The position numbers and the translations under genes were made by a program. 64,000 nt of DNA from Lachnospiraceae bacterium. Its GTDB lineage: Bacteria > Bacillota > Clostridia > Lachnospirales > Lachnospiraceae. The notes under the pieces are model-generated. The model was not told where the DNA came from. It worked only from the letters and a program-made list of their open reading frames with translations, and ran no database searches. How positions within the stretch are numbered: position 1 is the stretch's first letter; every line of letters begins with the position of its first letter. Shown piece after piece: positions 1 to 8,737 of the stretch. Location of the stretch: assembly GCA_015057585.1 (NCBI GenBank), contig SVEF01000004.1:1-64000 (forward strand), in the 5' to 3' direction.

Positions 1-61
1 GAAAATCTACACTGATATGGTCATTATACAGTGAAAAAAACAATATGAAAAGACTTTATAA

Positions 62-186
62 CGGGACATTAGTCCCGCAAAAAGAAAGGAGTTGCGGGAG
101 TACGGAATTTACTTCCGCAATCAAGTTTTAATTTTCTCCCTACAGGGAGACAGGCAGGTTGATTATCAAATCATTCTCTGCCTGTC
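62..186. other. Cluster of four consecutive hairpins
   Basis: Four inverted repeats follow one another. CGGGAC/GTCCCG spans 62-77, TTGCGG/CCGCAA spans 93-121, TCTCCC/GGGAGA spans 135-150 and GACAGGCAG/CTGCCTGTC spans 149-186. The last two compete for bases 149-150. None is followed by a convincing T-tract on either strand, so a simple terminator is not the obvious reading. The rest of bases 1-198 shows no gene. A structured RNA or the 3' leader of an RNA beginning outside the window is possible. Confidence 0.4.
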
Positions 187-198
187 AGAATATGGAAA

Positions 199-339
199 TT
201 ATTTCTTTCCACGTGGCTTTGTCTGCGATAATGCACTAGCTGCCACAGACTTGGAATCCTTGCCATAACGTCCGTCATGAAGAATTTTACTTGCTGTGGA
301 TGCCACTCTTCTGGACGTTTGCTTGCCGTTCTTTGCCAT
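199..339 (-). CDS. Small basic protein with a Gly/Ser/Lys-rich ASK/SALSQT motif
   Basis: This gives 46 residues starting at ATG 339, preceded by a GAGGTGA ribosome site; a longer reading frame from 411 lacks one. The protein begins MAKNGKQTSRRVASTASKIL and has ASALSQTKPRGK near its end. Similar short proteins, with one or two copies of a V-A-S-x-A-S-K-x-L-x-D/N-x-R module followed by S-x-A-x-S-A-L-S-Q, are scattered among bacteria, phages and mobile elements, from my recollection, with no firm function. It is strongly basic and could bind nucleic acid, but that is a guess. It stands alone and leftward at the edge of the island. Confidence 0.7.
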   Translation of the reverse strand: MAKNGKQTSRRVASTASKILHDGRYGKDSKSVAASALSQTKPRGKK

Positions 340-480
340 TGAACTCACCTCACTTTCTACGTTCAGTATAATAAAACCTAAAAAGTAATTGAAGATAGCA
401 AGTTTACACATAACTTTTTTAATTTAATAATGTTAAAATTGTTGTTTTTATGTGTATTTTCATTTATACTTCAAATATAA

Positions 481-496
481 TATGGTTTTTACCATT
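481..496. promoter_or_regulatory. Short inverted repeat upstream of the zinc-ribbon gene
   Basis: ATGGT/ACCAT arms surround an AT-rich centre about 75 bases before the start of the following gene, in an AT-rich intergenic region that must hold its promoter. It could be an operator, but short palindromes in AT-rich DNA are common. Confidence 0.2.
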
Positions 497-566
497 ACTA
501 TTTCGATACAAAAAAATAAAGCCATGGTTTAACACATGACTTTTAACAACATGAAAGGGGAAAATT

Positions 567-1763
567 ATGCCTCAGATTATTGAAAATTTTTTTGAAAATA
601 ATATCTTTACATTTCAGAGTTATGAATGTGATTGTGTGGAAGACATAGAACACACTGTCCCTGGTATGCCGCCAATAAAAACATATAAATTTCAGTCTGA
701 TACAGAAAAACCGCTACTCTTTGGCTACAGAGCCAAAACAGGACTCTCCAGAATTGCTGCTAACGGTACTACCGAAGAAGATAATATACTGGGATCACTG
801 ATTGCACTACCCACAAAGAAACCATCTGATTTATATAGTTTCTTTAAACGCAATGGCTTCCTCTTCCCTGTAAGTCCCTCTGAATATGAATGCATAGATG
901 CAGCTTTACTTTATGAATTTATGTTAAGAATCAAGGCAACCGTGGAACTTATGGCGGCAGTAAATGAAATTCACAAGGATTACAATAAGATAACACATTT
1001 AACCTTTTATCTGATGCTTTCAGAACAATTACAGATTGATATGGCATCTTTACCAGAACCATATACTACTTGCAAGCACTCTTTCATCGACACGCTTTCC
1101 AAAGCAAGCGCTCTGCCACTTGGGTGGGAACGTCAGCAGGAAGCATTTGAAAAAGACACTTACACCATTGTAGATACAATAAACACACCTTCCTATGAAT
1201 TGAATATAAACGAATATAACAATATCATAAGTGGAACATGTATTGATGGTGCCATTCCCGTTACACCTCTTTACCGTCAGATTATACAGTTATATTGCAG
1301 TTACAATGGAACTGACATAGAACGGAAAACCATTGATTTTCTCTTTCATCTTCAGCATGATTTTTCGCAGCTCCGCACTTGTGATATGGTTAATGGTCTT
1401 ACATTTTTTGTTCCAACAGACCTTTCTATCATGAGTGATGAAATGAAATCAACATTGATTGAAATTGCACGATTTGTATTAGGTGAAGAAATAAATGCAA
1501 ATCTAAGTGGTATATTCCCGGTGTATGACGTGCAGACAATGTCTCCTTCATGGAAAGTAGATTCACTGCTTAGTGCTATATATTTTTCCATGTTTTATCT
1601 AAAACCGGATCTTGAGCTGTACCGCCAGTGTGCAAATCCACGTTGTCAGAAATATTTCCTTGTCAAGACCACGTCCACAAGAACAAAATTCTGTAGTACA
1701 GAATGCTGCAACCGTGTAACGCAAGACAGATACCGCAAGAAAAAAAGAGAACTTGGAAAATAA
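567..1763 (+). CDS. Zinc-ribbon protein of unknown function (DUF6076-like)
   Basis: The 398-residue protein starts at an ATG preceded by GAAAGGGG. Most of it is a helical, uncharacterised region. The C-terminus holds four spaced cysteines, C355, C360, C376 and C380/381, followed by a basic tail RYRKKKREL, which together look like a treble-clef zinc ribbon of the CGNR/DUF6076 kind. That family call is from memory and unchecked. Such proteins are frequent in mobile islands of Clostridia. The zinc ribbon suggests nucleic-acid contact, but no catalytic motif is visible. The gene runs opposite to the restriction operon and converges on it. Confidence 0.7.
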   Translation: MPQIIENFFENNIFTFQSYECDCVEDIEHTVPGMPPIKTYKFQSDTEKPLLFGYRAKTGLSRIAANGTTEEDNILGSLIALPTKKPSDLYSFFKRNGFLFPVSPSEYECIDAALLYEFMLRIKATVELMAAVNEIHKDYNKITHLTFYLMLSEQLQIDMASLPEPYTTCKHSFIDTLSKASALPLGWERQQEAFEKDTYTIVDTINTPSYELNINEYNNIISGTCIDGAIPVTPLYRQIIQLYCSYNGTDIERKTIDFLFHLQHDFSQLRTCDMVNGLTFFVPTDLSIMSDEMKSTLIEIARFVLGEEINANLSGIFPVYDVQTMSPSWKVDSLLSAIYFSMFYLKPDLELYRQCANPRCQKYFLVKTTSTRTKFCSTECCNRVTQDRYRKKKRELGK

Positions 1764-1767
1764 AATA

Positions 1768-1815
1768 AACCTGCGTTATACAGTCACATTGGCTGCATAA
1801 CACAGGTTCTTTTTA
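1768..1815. terminator. Bidirectional terminator between convergent genes
   Basis: AACCTG...CAGGTT arms (1768-1773 and 1803-1808) enclose further pairing GTTAT/ATAAC, followed by TTTTT at 1810-1814. An A-rich flank on the left serves the other strand. It lies between the convergent zinc-ribbon and LlaJI-type nuclease genes. Confidence 0.8.
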
Positions 1816-3216
1816 ATTTTCTTTATTTTCGTATGGTACTTTTTCTTCAGCTACCATTGACAATGTAGTTCTTGGATTAAAATCATATACTACTGGTTTA
1901 TGAACTGGTGTAACAGGAACTGCTCCGGGAGCTGTCGGAACTTCTTCTCTATTCAATACAGCTTCTATGCAATCTGCCAATGCAACTTTTTCCTTCACCG
2001 GATTGCCTGTATAATGGTACATCAAATACCTTGTATCCATAACAATGCCTTGAATACGCTCATAATATTTTTTATTTTCTCTCCAATCACCAACAGCTTC
2101 TCCAATATTTTCTACAACCGATGTGAGCTTAAAATAATTCTTGGCCATATTGTAGGGCATAATGAATGCATTAAACAATGAATTGGTATCCACACCTTTG
2201 TATTTTTCCAAATACTCACCATATGTAATCTGTTTGTTGATTGATGAACCATTTGGAAGATGGTCTGGTATGCCTGTCCATCCATACTTATAACATTTTG
2301 CATCCAGAATATAATACTTACCGTTATGAATCATGATGGTATCCGGCATTAACGGACGTTTTTCTTTATACTTGCCATAATCCAACAGCCAGCGTGAACG
2401 TGGGAAATACTTTTCTTTATCCTTTTCTCCAAAGGCTCTATCAATCAGTTTCTCCCAAACATAATCAAAATTATCCGTACCAAAGTAGAATTGCTTCTCT
2501 GATGTCTTCTCGTCCATATACTGAAGCATATCCTTCATGGATTGAAATAAATTACGTTTCTTGTCATCATTCGTATTTCCTAATTTTGCGTTCAGAATAG
2601 CAATGGACGTTTTCACATCTGGATGTGGCCCTGGCTGTTCGGGCATATATGGAACATAAAGCCATCCCAGCTTTTTAAATGCTTCATATACACAGAACCT
2701 ATTGATTAAAGTAATCTGCTTTGTATCATTCGGTGTTGTTGCTCGGACAGTAAACTCTGTATAAATAAAAGAACTTATTCCATCTTTTTGCTGTACTAAA
2801 GGAATTTGATTTCTTACCGTTCTTGGCCAGTCTTGCTTTCCTGTAGCACTGGTTCTGAATGTAGGATCTACTTCTACATAATATTTTCCGCCTATTGAAA
2901 AATAATACTCGATAACATTCTTATAAGCATTGATAGGAAAATCCACCGTTTGTGGAGCAGCAAACTTATTGACAGCCAGAAGCCTATCTTCTTTTGTTGT
3001 AAATTCAGACAGAACCTGTATCAAATGCTTAATATCTGTTCTTATCTCAGCATCCGTCTCAGGTAACTGGTATCCAATAGGGAAATAGACCATTACGTTG
3101 TCAGAGTCTGCCTTAATCCCAACAAAGCGATCGCCATCTTCATTTGTATTTACATGACAATGTTTCGTGATGTCATCGTCCTGCAGTGTTGTATTCAACG
3201 CAGAATCCAAATCCAT
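1813..3216 (-). CDS. LlaJI-type restriction endonuclease nuclease subunit (R2)
   Basis: The 467-residue protein starts at ATG 3216 behind a GGTGAG ribosome site. It matches the LlaJI family by architecture: a long N-terminal region, then a PD-(D/E)xK nuclease core visible as PD292 and D305-A-K307 within a beta-strand context (YYILDAKCYKYG). LlaJI enzymes work as a complex in which this nuclease pairs with an McrB-like NTPase that drives translocation. The partner gene lies immediately upstream, 14 bases away. The two methyltransferase genes precede that, so the four genes form one leftward operon. The cleavage site cannot be read from the sequence. Confidence 0.88.
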   Translation of the reverse strand: MDLDSALNTTLQDDDITKHCHVNTNEDGDRFVGIKADSDNVMVYFPIGYQLPETDAEIRTDIKHLIQVLSEFTTKEDRLLAVNKFAAPQTVDFPINAYKNVIEYYFSIGGKYYVEVDPTFRTSATGKQDWPRTVRNQIPLVQQKDGISSFIYTEFTVRATTPNDTKQITLINRFCVYEAFKKLGWLYVPYMPEQPGPHPDVKTSIAILNAKLGNTNDDKKRNLFQSMKDMLQYMDEKTSEKQFYFGTDNFDYVWEKLIDRAFGEKDKEKYFPRSRWLLDYGKYKEKRPLMPDTIMIHNGKYYILDAKCYKYGWTGIPDHLPNGSSINKQITYGEYLEKYKGVDTNSLFNAFIMPYNMAKNYFKLTSVVENIGEAVGDWRENKKYYERIQGIVMDTRYLMYHYTGNPVKEKVALADCIEAVLNREEVPTAPGAVPVTPVHKPVVYDFNPRTTLSMVAEEKVPYENKEN

Positions 3217-3230
3217 ATTATCTCACCGCC

Positions 3231-5189
3231 TTACTGTTCGTCTCTTATAAATGCATTTCTTACATTTTCTTTGAACATTGAAAAACGATTTATCTTTTCT
3301 GCATACATAAACACACGAATTACCTGTTCTAAACTCTGATAGGTGGTTGTTTCAAAAACAATCTCCCTATTAAATTTGAATGCATCGTCCCACAAATATT
3401 TAATAACTTTTTCAGGGAATTTTCGGTTCTGCTTCATTGCACTGCGAATTGCGTACAACCTATCCTTTTCCGTTTCTGTAATAGTTCCTGATTGTTCCTT
3501 CTTACGTAATGCATCATATTCACCATCAGAAAGATTTCCCATTTCATCGTTATACATCAAATCTTTCAAATGAACAAAATATGCACCCAGACGTTTATCT
3601 TCTGCCGATGTCATGCGAGCATTATTTCCGACAATAATACTGTTAATCTCTGTACAGAATGTCTGCCATGTTACGCCTGTATCAAGAATTTCCGCATCAG
3701 CTAAACTCCTATCTACATGCTCAAAATTATTTTCAATTAATCGCATTTCCCATCTACGCTGGAAAGCGGTATCAAGCGTAAACACGTTCTGGTCAGAGGT
3801 GTTCATTGTTCCAATAATTGATAAATTGGATGGAATACGTACTTTATGTCTTGCATCCCCGTAAACGATCTTTGCAATATTCGCATTTGTAATTCCATAT
3901 TCGCTTGTTCCAACCGGGTATCCATCATCGTCTGCTTCTCGAAGTTCTGTTTTTCTATCAAGCAGCTGAAACACTTCTCCAAAAATTGCCGGTGCATTAC
4001 CACGATTTATCTCCTCAATAATAAGGATATACTCTTTCTCTGGATCATTATACGCATCATGGAGAATATTTGTAAAAGGACCTGGTGTGAACTTGTAACT
4101 CACCTGTCCCTCCTCATCAACATTAGGCAAAATCTGTCCAATGAAATCAGAATATGTATAATCCGGATGGAAAACTAAACGTTCAACATTTGTACCCTTC
4201 TTACAATATTCGTGTTCTATTGTCCAGCTCTTACCAGAACCAGGCACTCCATACAGAAGAACATTAGATCCGCTCGATACTCTTCTTTCTTCCAAATCAG
4301 TTAATTGGATTCCTGTATTCTGGGACTGCAAATCTTCCAATCCAATTACCTTTGTTGCAGATAACTGTAAAAGGGTATCTACACGTTTCTGATACTCTTC
4401 CAGACTCTCAGCGATATCCGTGGCCGCTGTTACACTACCACCAGAATACTGTAAATATGGATTCATTTCATCTGATAACAGTGATTTAAGAATCCTCAAT
4501 GCACCTTTGGCTTCTTTATCGCCATTTATATCTACTGCTTGTGATGTTTCCAGAAATTTTTTGTAAATACTATTCTGGTTAAAAATAACATCTCTTGTTC
4601 CATCAACCAACTTGAATACCGCACCTTCTGATAATGCAGTAAACAAATACGTCAATGTTTTTTCGCATTCTGGATCAACTGCTACGTTGAATCCAATCCA
4701 GGACATTAAAACTCGGATATACGCATTTTCATTACCCAAAATAACACTGTGGATTATATCCGCATTAACAGAATATGTGAGTTTTTTTGGATATCTAACA
4801 CCACCTGTTCTTTCAGCACTCGCAGGCTTAGTCTCATCCACAAAATTAACCCTTGCTAATTTCCATACCAGTTCAAACGCCACAATCAACGCTTCCATCT
4901 GTGATTTGAACAACTGATTCTGATTTACCCCCGATATCAATGCATCAAAATCAATCTGCTCCTCTTCACAGATTTCGCTCAAGTAGTCAATAAGCCATTG
5001 TTCTATTTCCTCTGCAAGAACAATTTTGTCCCCATCGCTCACAGAATATGTTAATTCTGCCGGATGATCAGAACATTCCCAAAGCAACACCGCTAAAGCA
5101 AGTGTACTTTTCACATGGGGAAGAGAAGACTTAATTCCTAATTTTAAATCCATCTCATCATATGCCAAAATAGTATCCGGTCTATTCAT
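3231..5189 (-). CDS. McrB-like AAA+ NTPase restriction subunit (R1)
   Basis: The 652-residue protein has a poorly conserved N-terminal half, presumably DNA recognition, and an AAA+ domain from about residue 305. Walker A is GVPGSGKS (314-321). Walker B is ILIIEEINRGN (388-397), with the IEEINRGN signature of McrB-type GTPases. A sensor stretch GTMNTSDQ (460-467) and an arginine pair FQRRW (476-480) follow. It overlaps the end of the cytosine methyltransferase gene by 8 bases, implying translational coupling. In LlaJI-type systems this subunit is the motor for the nuclease encoded next. It is complete, with no frameshift. Confidence 0.9.
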   Translation of the reverse strand: MNRPDTILAYDEMDLKLGIKSSLPHVKSTLALAVLLWECSDHPAELTYSVSDGDKIVLAEEIEQWLIDYLSEICEEEQIDFDALISGVNQNQLFKSQMEALIVAFELVWKLARVNFVDETKPASAERTGGVRYPKKLTYSVNADIIHSVILGNENAYIRVLMSWIGFNVAVDPECEKTLTYLFTALSEGAVFKLVDGTRDVIFNQNSIYKKFLETSQAVDINGDKEAKGALRILKSLLSDEMNPYLQYSGGSVTAATDIAESLEEYQKRVDTLLQLSATKVIGLEDLQSQNTGIQLTDLEERRVSSGSNVLLYGVPGSGKSWTIEHEYCKKGTNVERLVFHPDYTYSDFIGQILPNVDEEGQVSYKFTPGPFTNILHDAYNDPEKEYILIIEEINRGNAPAIFGEVFQLLDRKTELREADDDGYPVGTSEYGITNANIAKIVYGDARHKVRIPSNLSIIGTMNTSDQNVFTLDTAFQRRWEMRLIENNFEHVDRSLADAEILDTGVTWQTFCTEINSIIVGNNARMTSAEDKRLGAYFVHLKDLMYNDEMGNLSDGEYDALRKKEQSGTITETEKDRLYAIRSAMKQNRKFPEKVIKYLWDDAFKFNREIVFETTTYQSLEQVIRVFMYAEKINRFSMFKENVRNAFIRDEQ

Positions 5190-6261
5190 GTGCTTTCTCC
5201 TCCTTAATGTCCTTCATGATAACTTCCGCAATAGCTCCTGCCAGAAGTGGTGGAACGGCATTTCCTACTTGCTTCATCTGTGAGCCTTTATTTCCAACAA
5301 ATACAAAATTATCCGGGAAAGACTGTATTCTTGCTGCCTCACGCACCGTAATTGCTCTATCCAAAAATGGATGTGTAAATTTACCAGAAGACGGTGTATC
5401 AAATCGTGTAGTAATTGTAACAGATATTTCCTCTTTTCGCATCCTTGTCCATGTTCCACTATAAATAGATTTGGTCAAATGTTCTTTCGGAAGAACTTCT
5501 TTTCCTGCGTTTGGTGGAATCAAAGCCAATCTTTCCAATGCCAGTTTAGAGTGTTTAGTTACTACATGATTATGAAGAATAGAACTCTCATGTCTTAACT
5601 TCTTTTGATAATCGCTTTGTGGTTCATTTTTATATTCCTGTTCTTCTTTTCCCTCTCCTGACTTCAAATATGCTAGATCGCTAATGGCATCCCAGACAGT
5701 AACCGTTTTATCTATTGGAGTTGGTAATTCCGGTGCATTTCCATCCTTTTTTCCAATAATAACCGCACGTCTTCTATTCTGAGGAACACCATAATCCGCA
5801 GCATTTAAAACGCCCATATTCAAAGAATATCCCATTGAATTAAACAGTTCCACTATTTCATTTCTAAAGAAACCACCTTCTGCTGACAATAAATTAGGTA
5901 CGTTTTCCATAACAAAATATCTTGGTTCTACAAGTTCCACAACTGCAACATAGTATTTAAACAAGAAATTTCTTTCATCATGTATGGTCTTTCTTTGACC
6001 TTTTTGTGAGAACCCCTGACAAGGTGGTCCTCCAATAACTACATCGATTTTTCCCTTGTATTTTCCAAAAACCTCTTCAAGATTTAAGGATGTAATGTCA
6101 CCAACAATCATTTTTGTATTCTTGTGATTTAACTGATAAGCAGCCGCAATCGAAGCATCATACTCATTGGCCAATACCACATCAAATCCATGTTTCTCAA
6201 ACCCAAGAGACAATCCGCCCACCCCGGCAAACAAATCTATAACTTTTGGTCTCATCTTCAT
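5182..6261 (-). CDS. C5-cytosine DNA methyltransferase
   Basis: The 359-residue enzyme transfers a methyl group from S-adenosylmethionine to carbon 5 of cytosine, protecting host DNA from the linked nuclease. All hallmark motifs are visible: motif I DLFAGVGGLSLGF (9-21), motif IV GGPPCQGFSQKG with catalytic C81, motif VI MENV (118-121), motif VIII QNRRRAVIIG and motif X QVGNAVPP near the end. The start codon overlaps the stop of the upstream methyltransferase in an ATGA arrangement. The variable region between motifs VIII and IX is moderate in size, fitting a single-specificity enzyme. Confidence 0.95.
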   Translation of the reverse strand: MKMRPKVIDLFAGVGGLSLGFEKHGFDVVLANEYDASIAAAYQLNHKNTKMIVGDITSLNLEEVFGKYKGKIDVVIGGPPCQGFSQKGQRKTIHDERNFLFKYYVAVVELVEPRYFVMENVPNLLSAEGGFFRNEIVELFNSMGYSLNMGVLNAADYGVPQNRRRAVIIGKKDGNAPELPTPIDKTVTVWDAISDLAYLKSGEGKEEQEYKNEPQSDYQKKLRHESSILHNHVVTKHSKLALERLALIPPNAGKEVLPKEHLTKSIYSGTWTRMRKEEISVTITTRFDTPSSGKFTHPFLDRAITVREAARIQSFPDNFVFVGNKGSQMKQVGNAVPPLLAGAIAEVIMKDIKEEKAHE

Positions 6262-6977
6262 GCCTCCTGTATTCTCTGATCGGATATTCTATAGTATGTT
6301 TCATCAAGTTCTATTCCAATAAAATTCCTATCAAGTCTTTTTGCAACAACCCCTGTCGTACCGCTTCCCATAAACGGATCCATAACGCAATCACCCACAT
6401 TAGAAAGCACTTTTACAAAATGGTTTATCAGACTTTCCGGTTTCTGTGTCGGATGCTTGCCATGCTTTCTTTCTCCATTTGGTGTTACCGAAGTTTCCAC
6501 AAAGTCATGAAGCATTGAGCCCTCATTATTAAATGTTCCAGTTCGTGTTTTATACGTAAAATATATCCATGCTTCAGTTGAATTTACAAAATGCAGATTC
6601 ATGTTTCGCGGCATTGGATTTGTTTTATGCCAAATCCCAGTAGTTTTATAATAAAAACCATGCTTCTCTGCTAGTTTAATTATCGTTTCTACCTTTATGA
6701 TAGACATAAACACTATCATAGAGCCGCCTTTTCGCATCACACGAGCTGCTGACTCAAAGAAAGAATCCATAGATGTTGACCACTCGTCAAATTCCATGTT
6801 ATCCCATCCTGCTGTCGCAAAAAAATTGTCTCTCATTTTATGCAAATTCGTATCTCTATTTTTCATAAAATTGCCAAGATTATATGGCGGATCAGTTACA
6901 ATCAAATCTACTGTCCCCGCTTCAATCTCTTTCATGGCATCTATACAATTTCGATTATATAATTTCATCTCAGCCAT
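6258..6977 (-). CDS. Beta-class DNA amino-methyltransferase (likely N6-adenine)
   Basis: This gives 239 residues from ATG 6977, which has AGGAAAGGA just upstream; an in-frame ATG at 6998 has no ribosome site. Motif IV TDPPYNLG (28-35) precedes motif I DPFMGSGTTG near the C-terminus, the order of beta-class enzymes. A DPPY tetrad usually means N6-adenine methylation, although N4-cytosine cannot be excluded. Having one amino-methyltransferase and one C5 methyltransferase in the same operon implies an asymmetric recognition site modified differently on its two strands. The classical LlaJI system has, as I recall, two C5 enzymes, so this one differs. Confidence 0.92.
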   Translation of the reverse strand: MAEMKLYNRNCIDAMKEIEAGTVDLIVTDPPYNLGNFMKNRDTNLHKMRDNFFATAGWDNMEFDEWSTSMDSFFESAARVMRKGGSMIVFMSIIKVETIIKLAEKHGFYYKTTGIWHKTNPMPRNMNLHFVNSTEAWIYFTYKTRTGTFNNEGSMLHDFVETSVTPNGERKHGKHPTQKPESLINHFVKVLSNVGDCVMDPFMGSGTTGVVAKRLDRNFIGIELDETYYRISDQRIQEA

Positions 6978-7014
6978 AGCCAATCCTTTCCTGTTCATAT
7001 ATTACTGTGCCTTG

Positions 7015-7221
7015 TTAAAATTCATTTATATCAAGTCCCTGCTCGAACATTCGCTGATAACGTTCATATGACATTACCACTGCTATCGGCTTTCCATTCT
7101 TTTGAATAAAAGCGGTTTTATCTTCCTCTACCAATCCCCTAATCAATTTTGAAGATTGTCCACGGTTGAACTCTCCAATATTCAAATGTTCCATCGGTGT
7201 TTTTACTCTTTTATCGCTCAA
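7015..7221 (-). CDS. Phd/YefM-like small DNA-binding protein heading the R-M operon
   Basis: The 68-residue protein is read from TTG 7221, placed 8 bases after a perfect AGGAGG; the longer frame to 7308 has no ribosome site. The stretch from residue 15 to the end (NIGEFNRGQSSKLIR, then TAFIQKNGKPIAVVMSYERY) fits the Phd/YefM antitoxin fold, where the strand KNGKPIAVVMS follows the DNA-binding N-terminus. No RelE, Doc or PIN toxin gene adjoins it. It lies 37 bases before the amino-methyltransferase gene, the place usually taken by a controller protein. It may therefore regulate the restriction operon, which is inference. Confidence 0.75.
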   Translation of the reverse strand: MSDKRVKTPMEHLNIGEFNRGQSSKLIRGLVEEDKTAFIQKNGKPIAVVMSYERYQRMFEQGLDINEF

Positions 7222-7314
7222 TCGTAGTACCTCCTTCCGCACTAATACATTTTCTATTATACCAGATATAATTAAAATTACAATATGAATTAAACATTTT
7301 ATTTCCATTATATT

Positions 7315-7331
7315 TTACATTGTAAATGTAA
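7315..7331. promoter_or_regulatory. Candidate operator in the Phd-like/HNH divergent region
   Basis: A perfect inverted repeat TTACATT-GTA-AATGTAA lies between the divergent Phd-like and HNH genes. Phd-type proteins bind short AT-rich palindromes as dimers, so this is a natural candidate for its operator. The whole 220-base gap is AT-rich and must hold both promoters. Confidence 0.4.
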
Positions 7332-7441
7332 TTACTTTTGCAACCACTTTTACAATATTTTATTTCATGGAACCACTTCCATATTTCTCAAAAATATGGT
7401 ACACTTCTAAATACCAACTTTCAGAAAGGAGTGCATTTTAC

Positions 7442-8686
7442 ATGAGTCGTTCAATCGATCAATTCACAACGCCTTTTTCACCGGCAGAAGCATTCTGCAT
7501 TGGTGGTATTATATCCGCATGTGATGTACATACGAATGAATCTGGATCTTTTACTTGGGTTCTCCCCGTTATTCACAATCCCAAAAGAGCTACTCCAGAT
7601 AACCTTTCTACACACAAGCAGCACCTTAAAAAAATTTTTTCCAAAATACCATCACAGTTAATTTCAAAAGGGGAGACTGATTACAAAAAATATATGCAGC
7701 CAAATAAAGACGGCTTTGTATTTCTATTTGAATCAAACGACATTAGTACCCCAGAGGATTTGATTGATCGCTTTGCTCGTGACATCCTTTCTTCTGACGA
7801 AACAATTCGCTGCGCATTTCTCTCTGGTGCATTTGATGGAAGAAGTTCTTGGGACAAACCCGGGAAAATGATCACACTGGACAAGCGTAATGAATTATGT
7901 ACTCAAACAATATGCTCCGTTATAGACAGTCTTGATCTGGACATAAAATACAATAATAACCCGGCACGTGAAAGGTCTTCTGGGCAGGGCAGACCACGAA
8001 AAGCTCAGCTCAGAATTTATTCAACAAGCGTTCCAGACTTCATAAAAAAAGTAGGACTTGTTTCCCCTACAAGAATAAAAGATATCGAAAATGCAAGTAT
8101 ATGTAACTTTGTAGAAGAAACTGATAAGACCCTTAGTGGCCTTACCACAATATTAGGCTTACGTTTTTCTACACAGACCCGCAAATATAAAAAGAAGTCT
8201 GGCAAAAAGATTTCTATCGAGTCAGACTTGGATAAGAAATTACTGGATAACATTGATGCTAAAATTGGAAAAAAGGCCACAGAATCACCTACTTATCAAG
8301 GAAAGCCAAAAAAGAAAAAGAAACCAACCAAGGTTTCTTCCACCGAAGCATATCCCCGCGATACGAATACTGCTTTAAATGCTTTAGAGATTGCTAACTA
8401 TAAATGTGAAATTAATCCAGAGCATCCAACCTTTATTCGTAAAAAAAATAATTTGCCTTACACGGAACCCCATCATCTGATTCCTATGGCATATTCCGAT
8501 AATTTTGATTTCTCTCTGGATGTAGAGGAAAATATTGTTTCATTATGCAGTCACTGCCACAATCAAATCCATTATGGTAAAGATGTTGAAGTTATCTTGC
8601 GACCTCTTTACGAACAGCGAAAAGATATGTTAGCTCGCGTGGGACTCTATATTAAATACGCTGAACTTCTCAAAATGTATAAGTAA
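7442..8686 (+). CDS. HNH endonuclease with degenerate LAGLIDADG-like N-terminal region
   Basis: This gives 414 residues from ATG 7442 behind GAAAGGAG; the reading frame extends 25 codons further without a ribosome site. The C-terminus is an HNH nuclease with EPHHLIP (H344/H345), EN364 and a zinc-type CSHCHNQIH (369-377); C322 may be another ligand. The N-terminal half has two stretches shaped like LAGLIDADG motifs: FCIGGIISACD (18-28) and AFLSGAFDGRSSWD (125-138), spaced as in a two-motif protein. A basic linker PKKKKKPTK joins the halves. It is divergent from the R-M operon and may be an additional restriction enzyme or a homing-type nuclease. Confidence 0.82.
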   Translation: MSRSIDQFTTPFSPAEAFCIGGIISACDVHTNESGSFTWVLPVIHNPKRATPDNLSTHKQHLKKIFSKIPSQLISKGETDYKKYMQPNKDGFVFLFESNDISTPEDLIDRFARDILSSDETIRCAFLSGAFDGRSSWDKPGKMITLDKRNELCTQTICSVIDSLDLDIKYNNNPARERSSGQGRPRKAQLRIYSTSVPDFIKKVGLVSPTRIKDIENASICNFVEETDKTLSGLTTILGLRFSTQTRKYKKKSGKKISIESDLDKKLLDNIDAKIGKKATESPTYQGKPKKKKKPTKVSSTEAYPRDTNTALNALEIANYKCEINPEHPTFIRKKNNLPYTEPHHLIPMAYSDNFDFSLDVEENIVSLCSHCHNQIHYGKDVEVILRPLYEQRKDMLARVGLYIKYAELLKMYK

Positions 8687-8688
8687 TC

Positions 8689-8733
8689 AAAAACGGAACT
8701 GAGCTATAATAAAATAGCCTGTTCCGTTTTTAA
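8689..8733. terminator. Bidirectional terminator between convergent genes
   Basis: AAAAACGGAAC (8689-8699) pairs with GTTCCGTTTTT (8721-8731) around a 21-base loop. The A-tract and T-tract make it usable from both sides, serving the HNH gene and the leftward ParA/ParB operon. Confidence 0.85.
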
Positions 8734-8737
8734 CATT

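Noticed and set aside
62-186. Retron or group II intron RNA
   Set aside because: No reverse transcriptase in the window and no matching secondary structure hallmarks.
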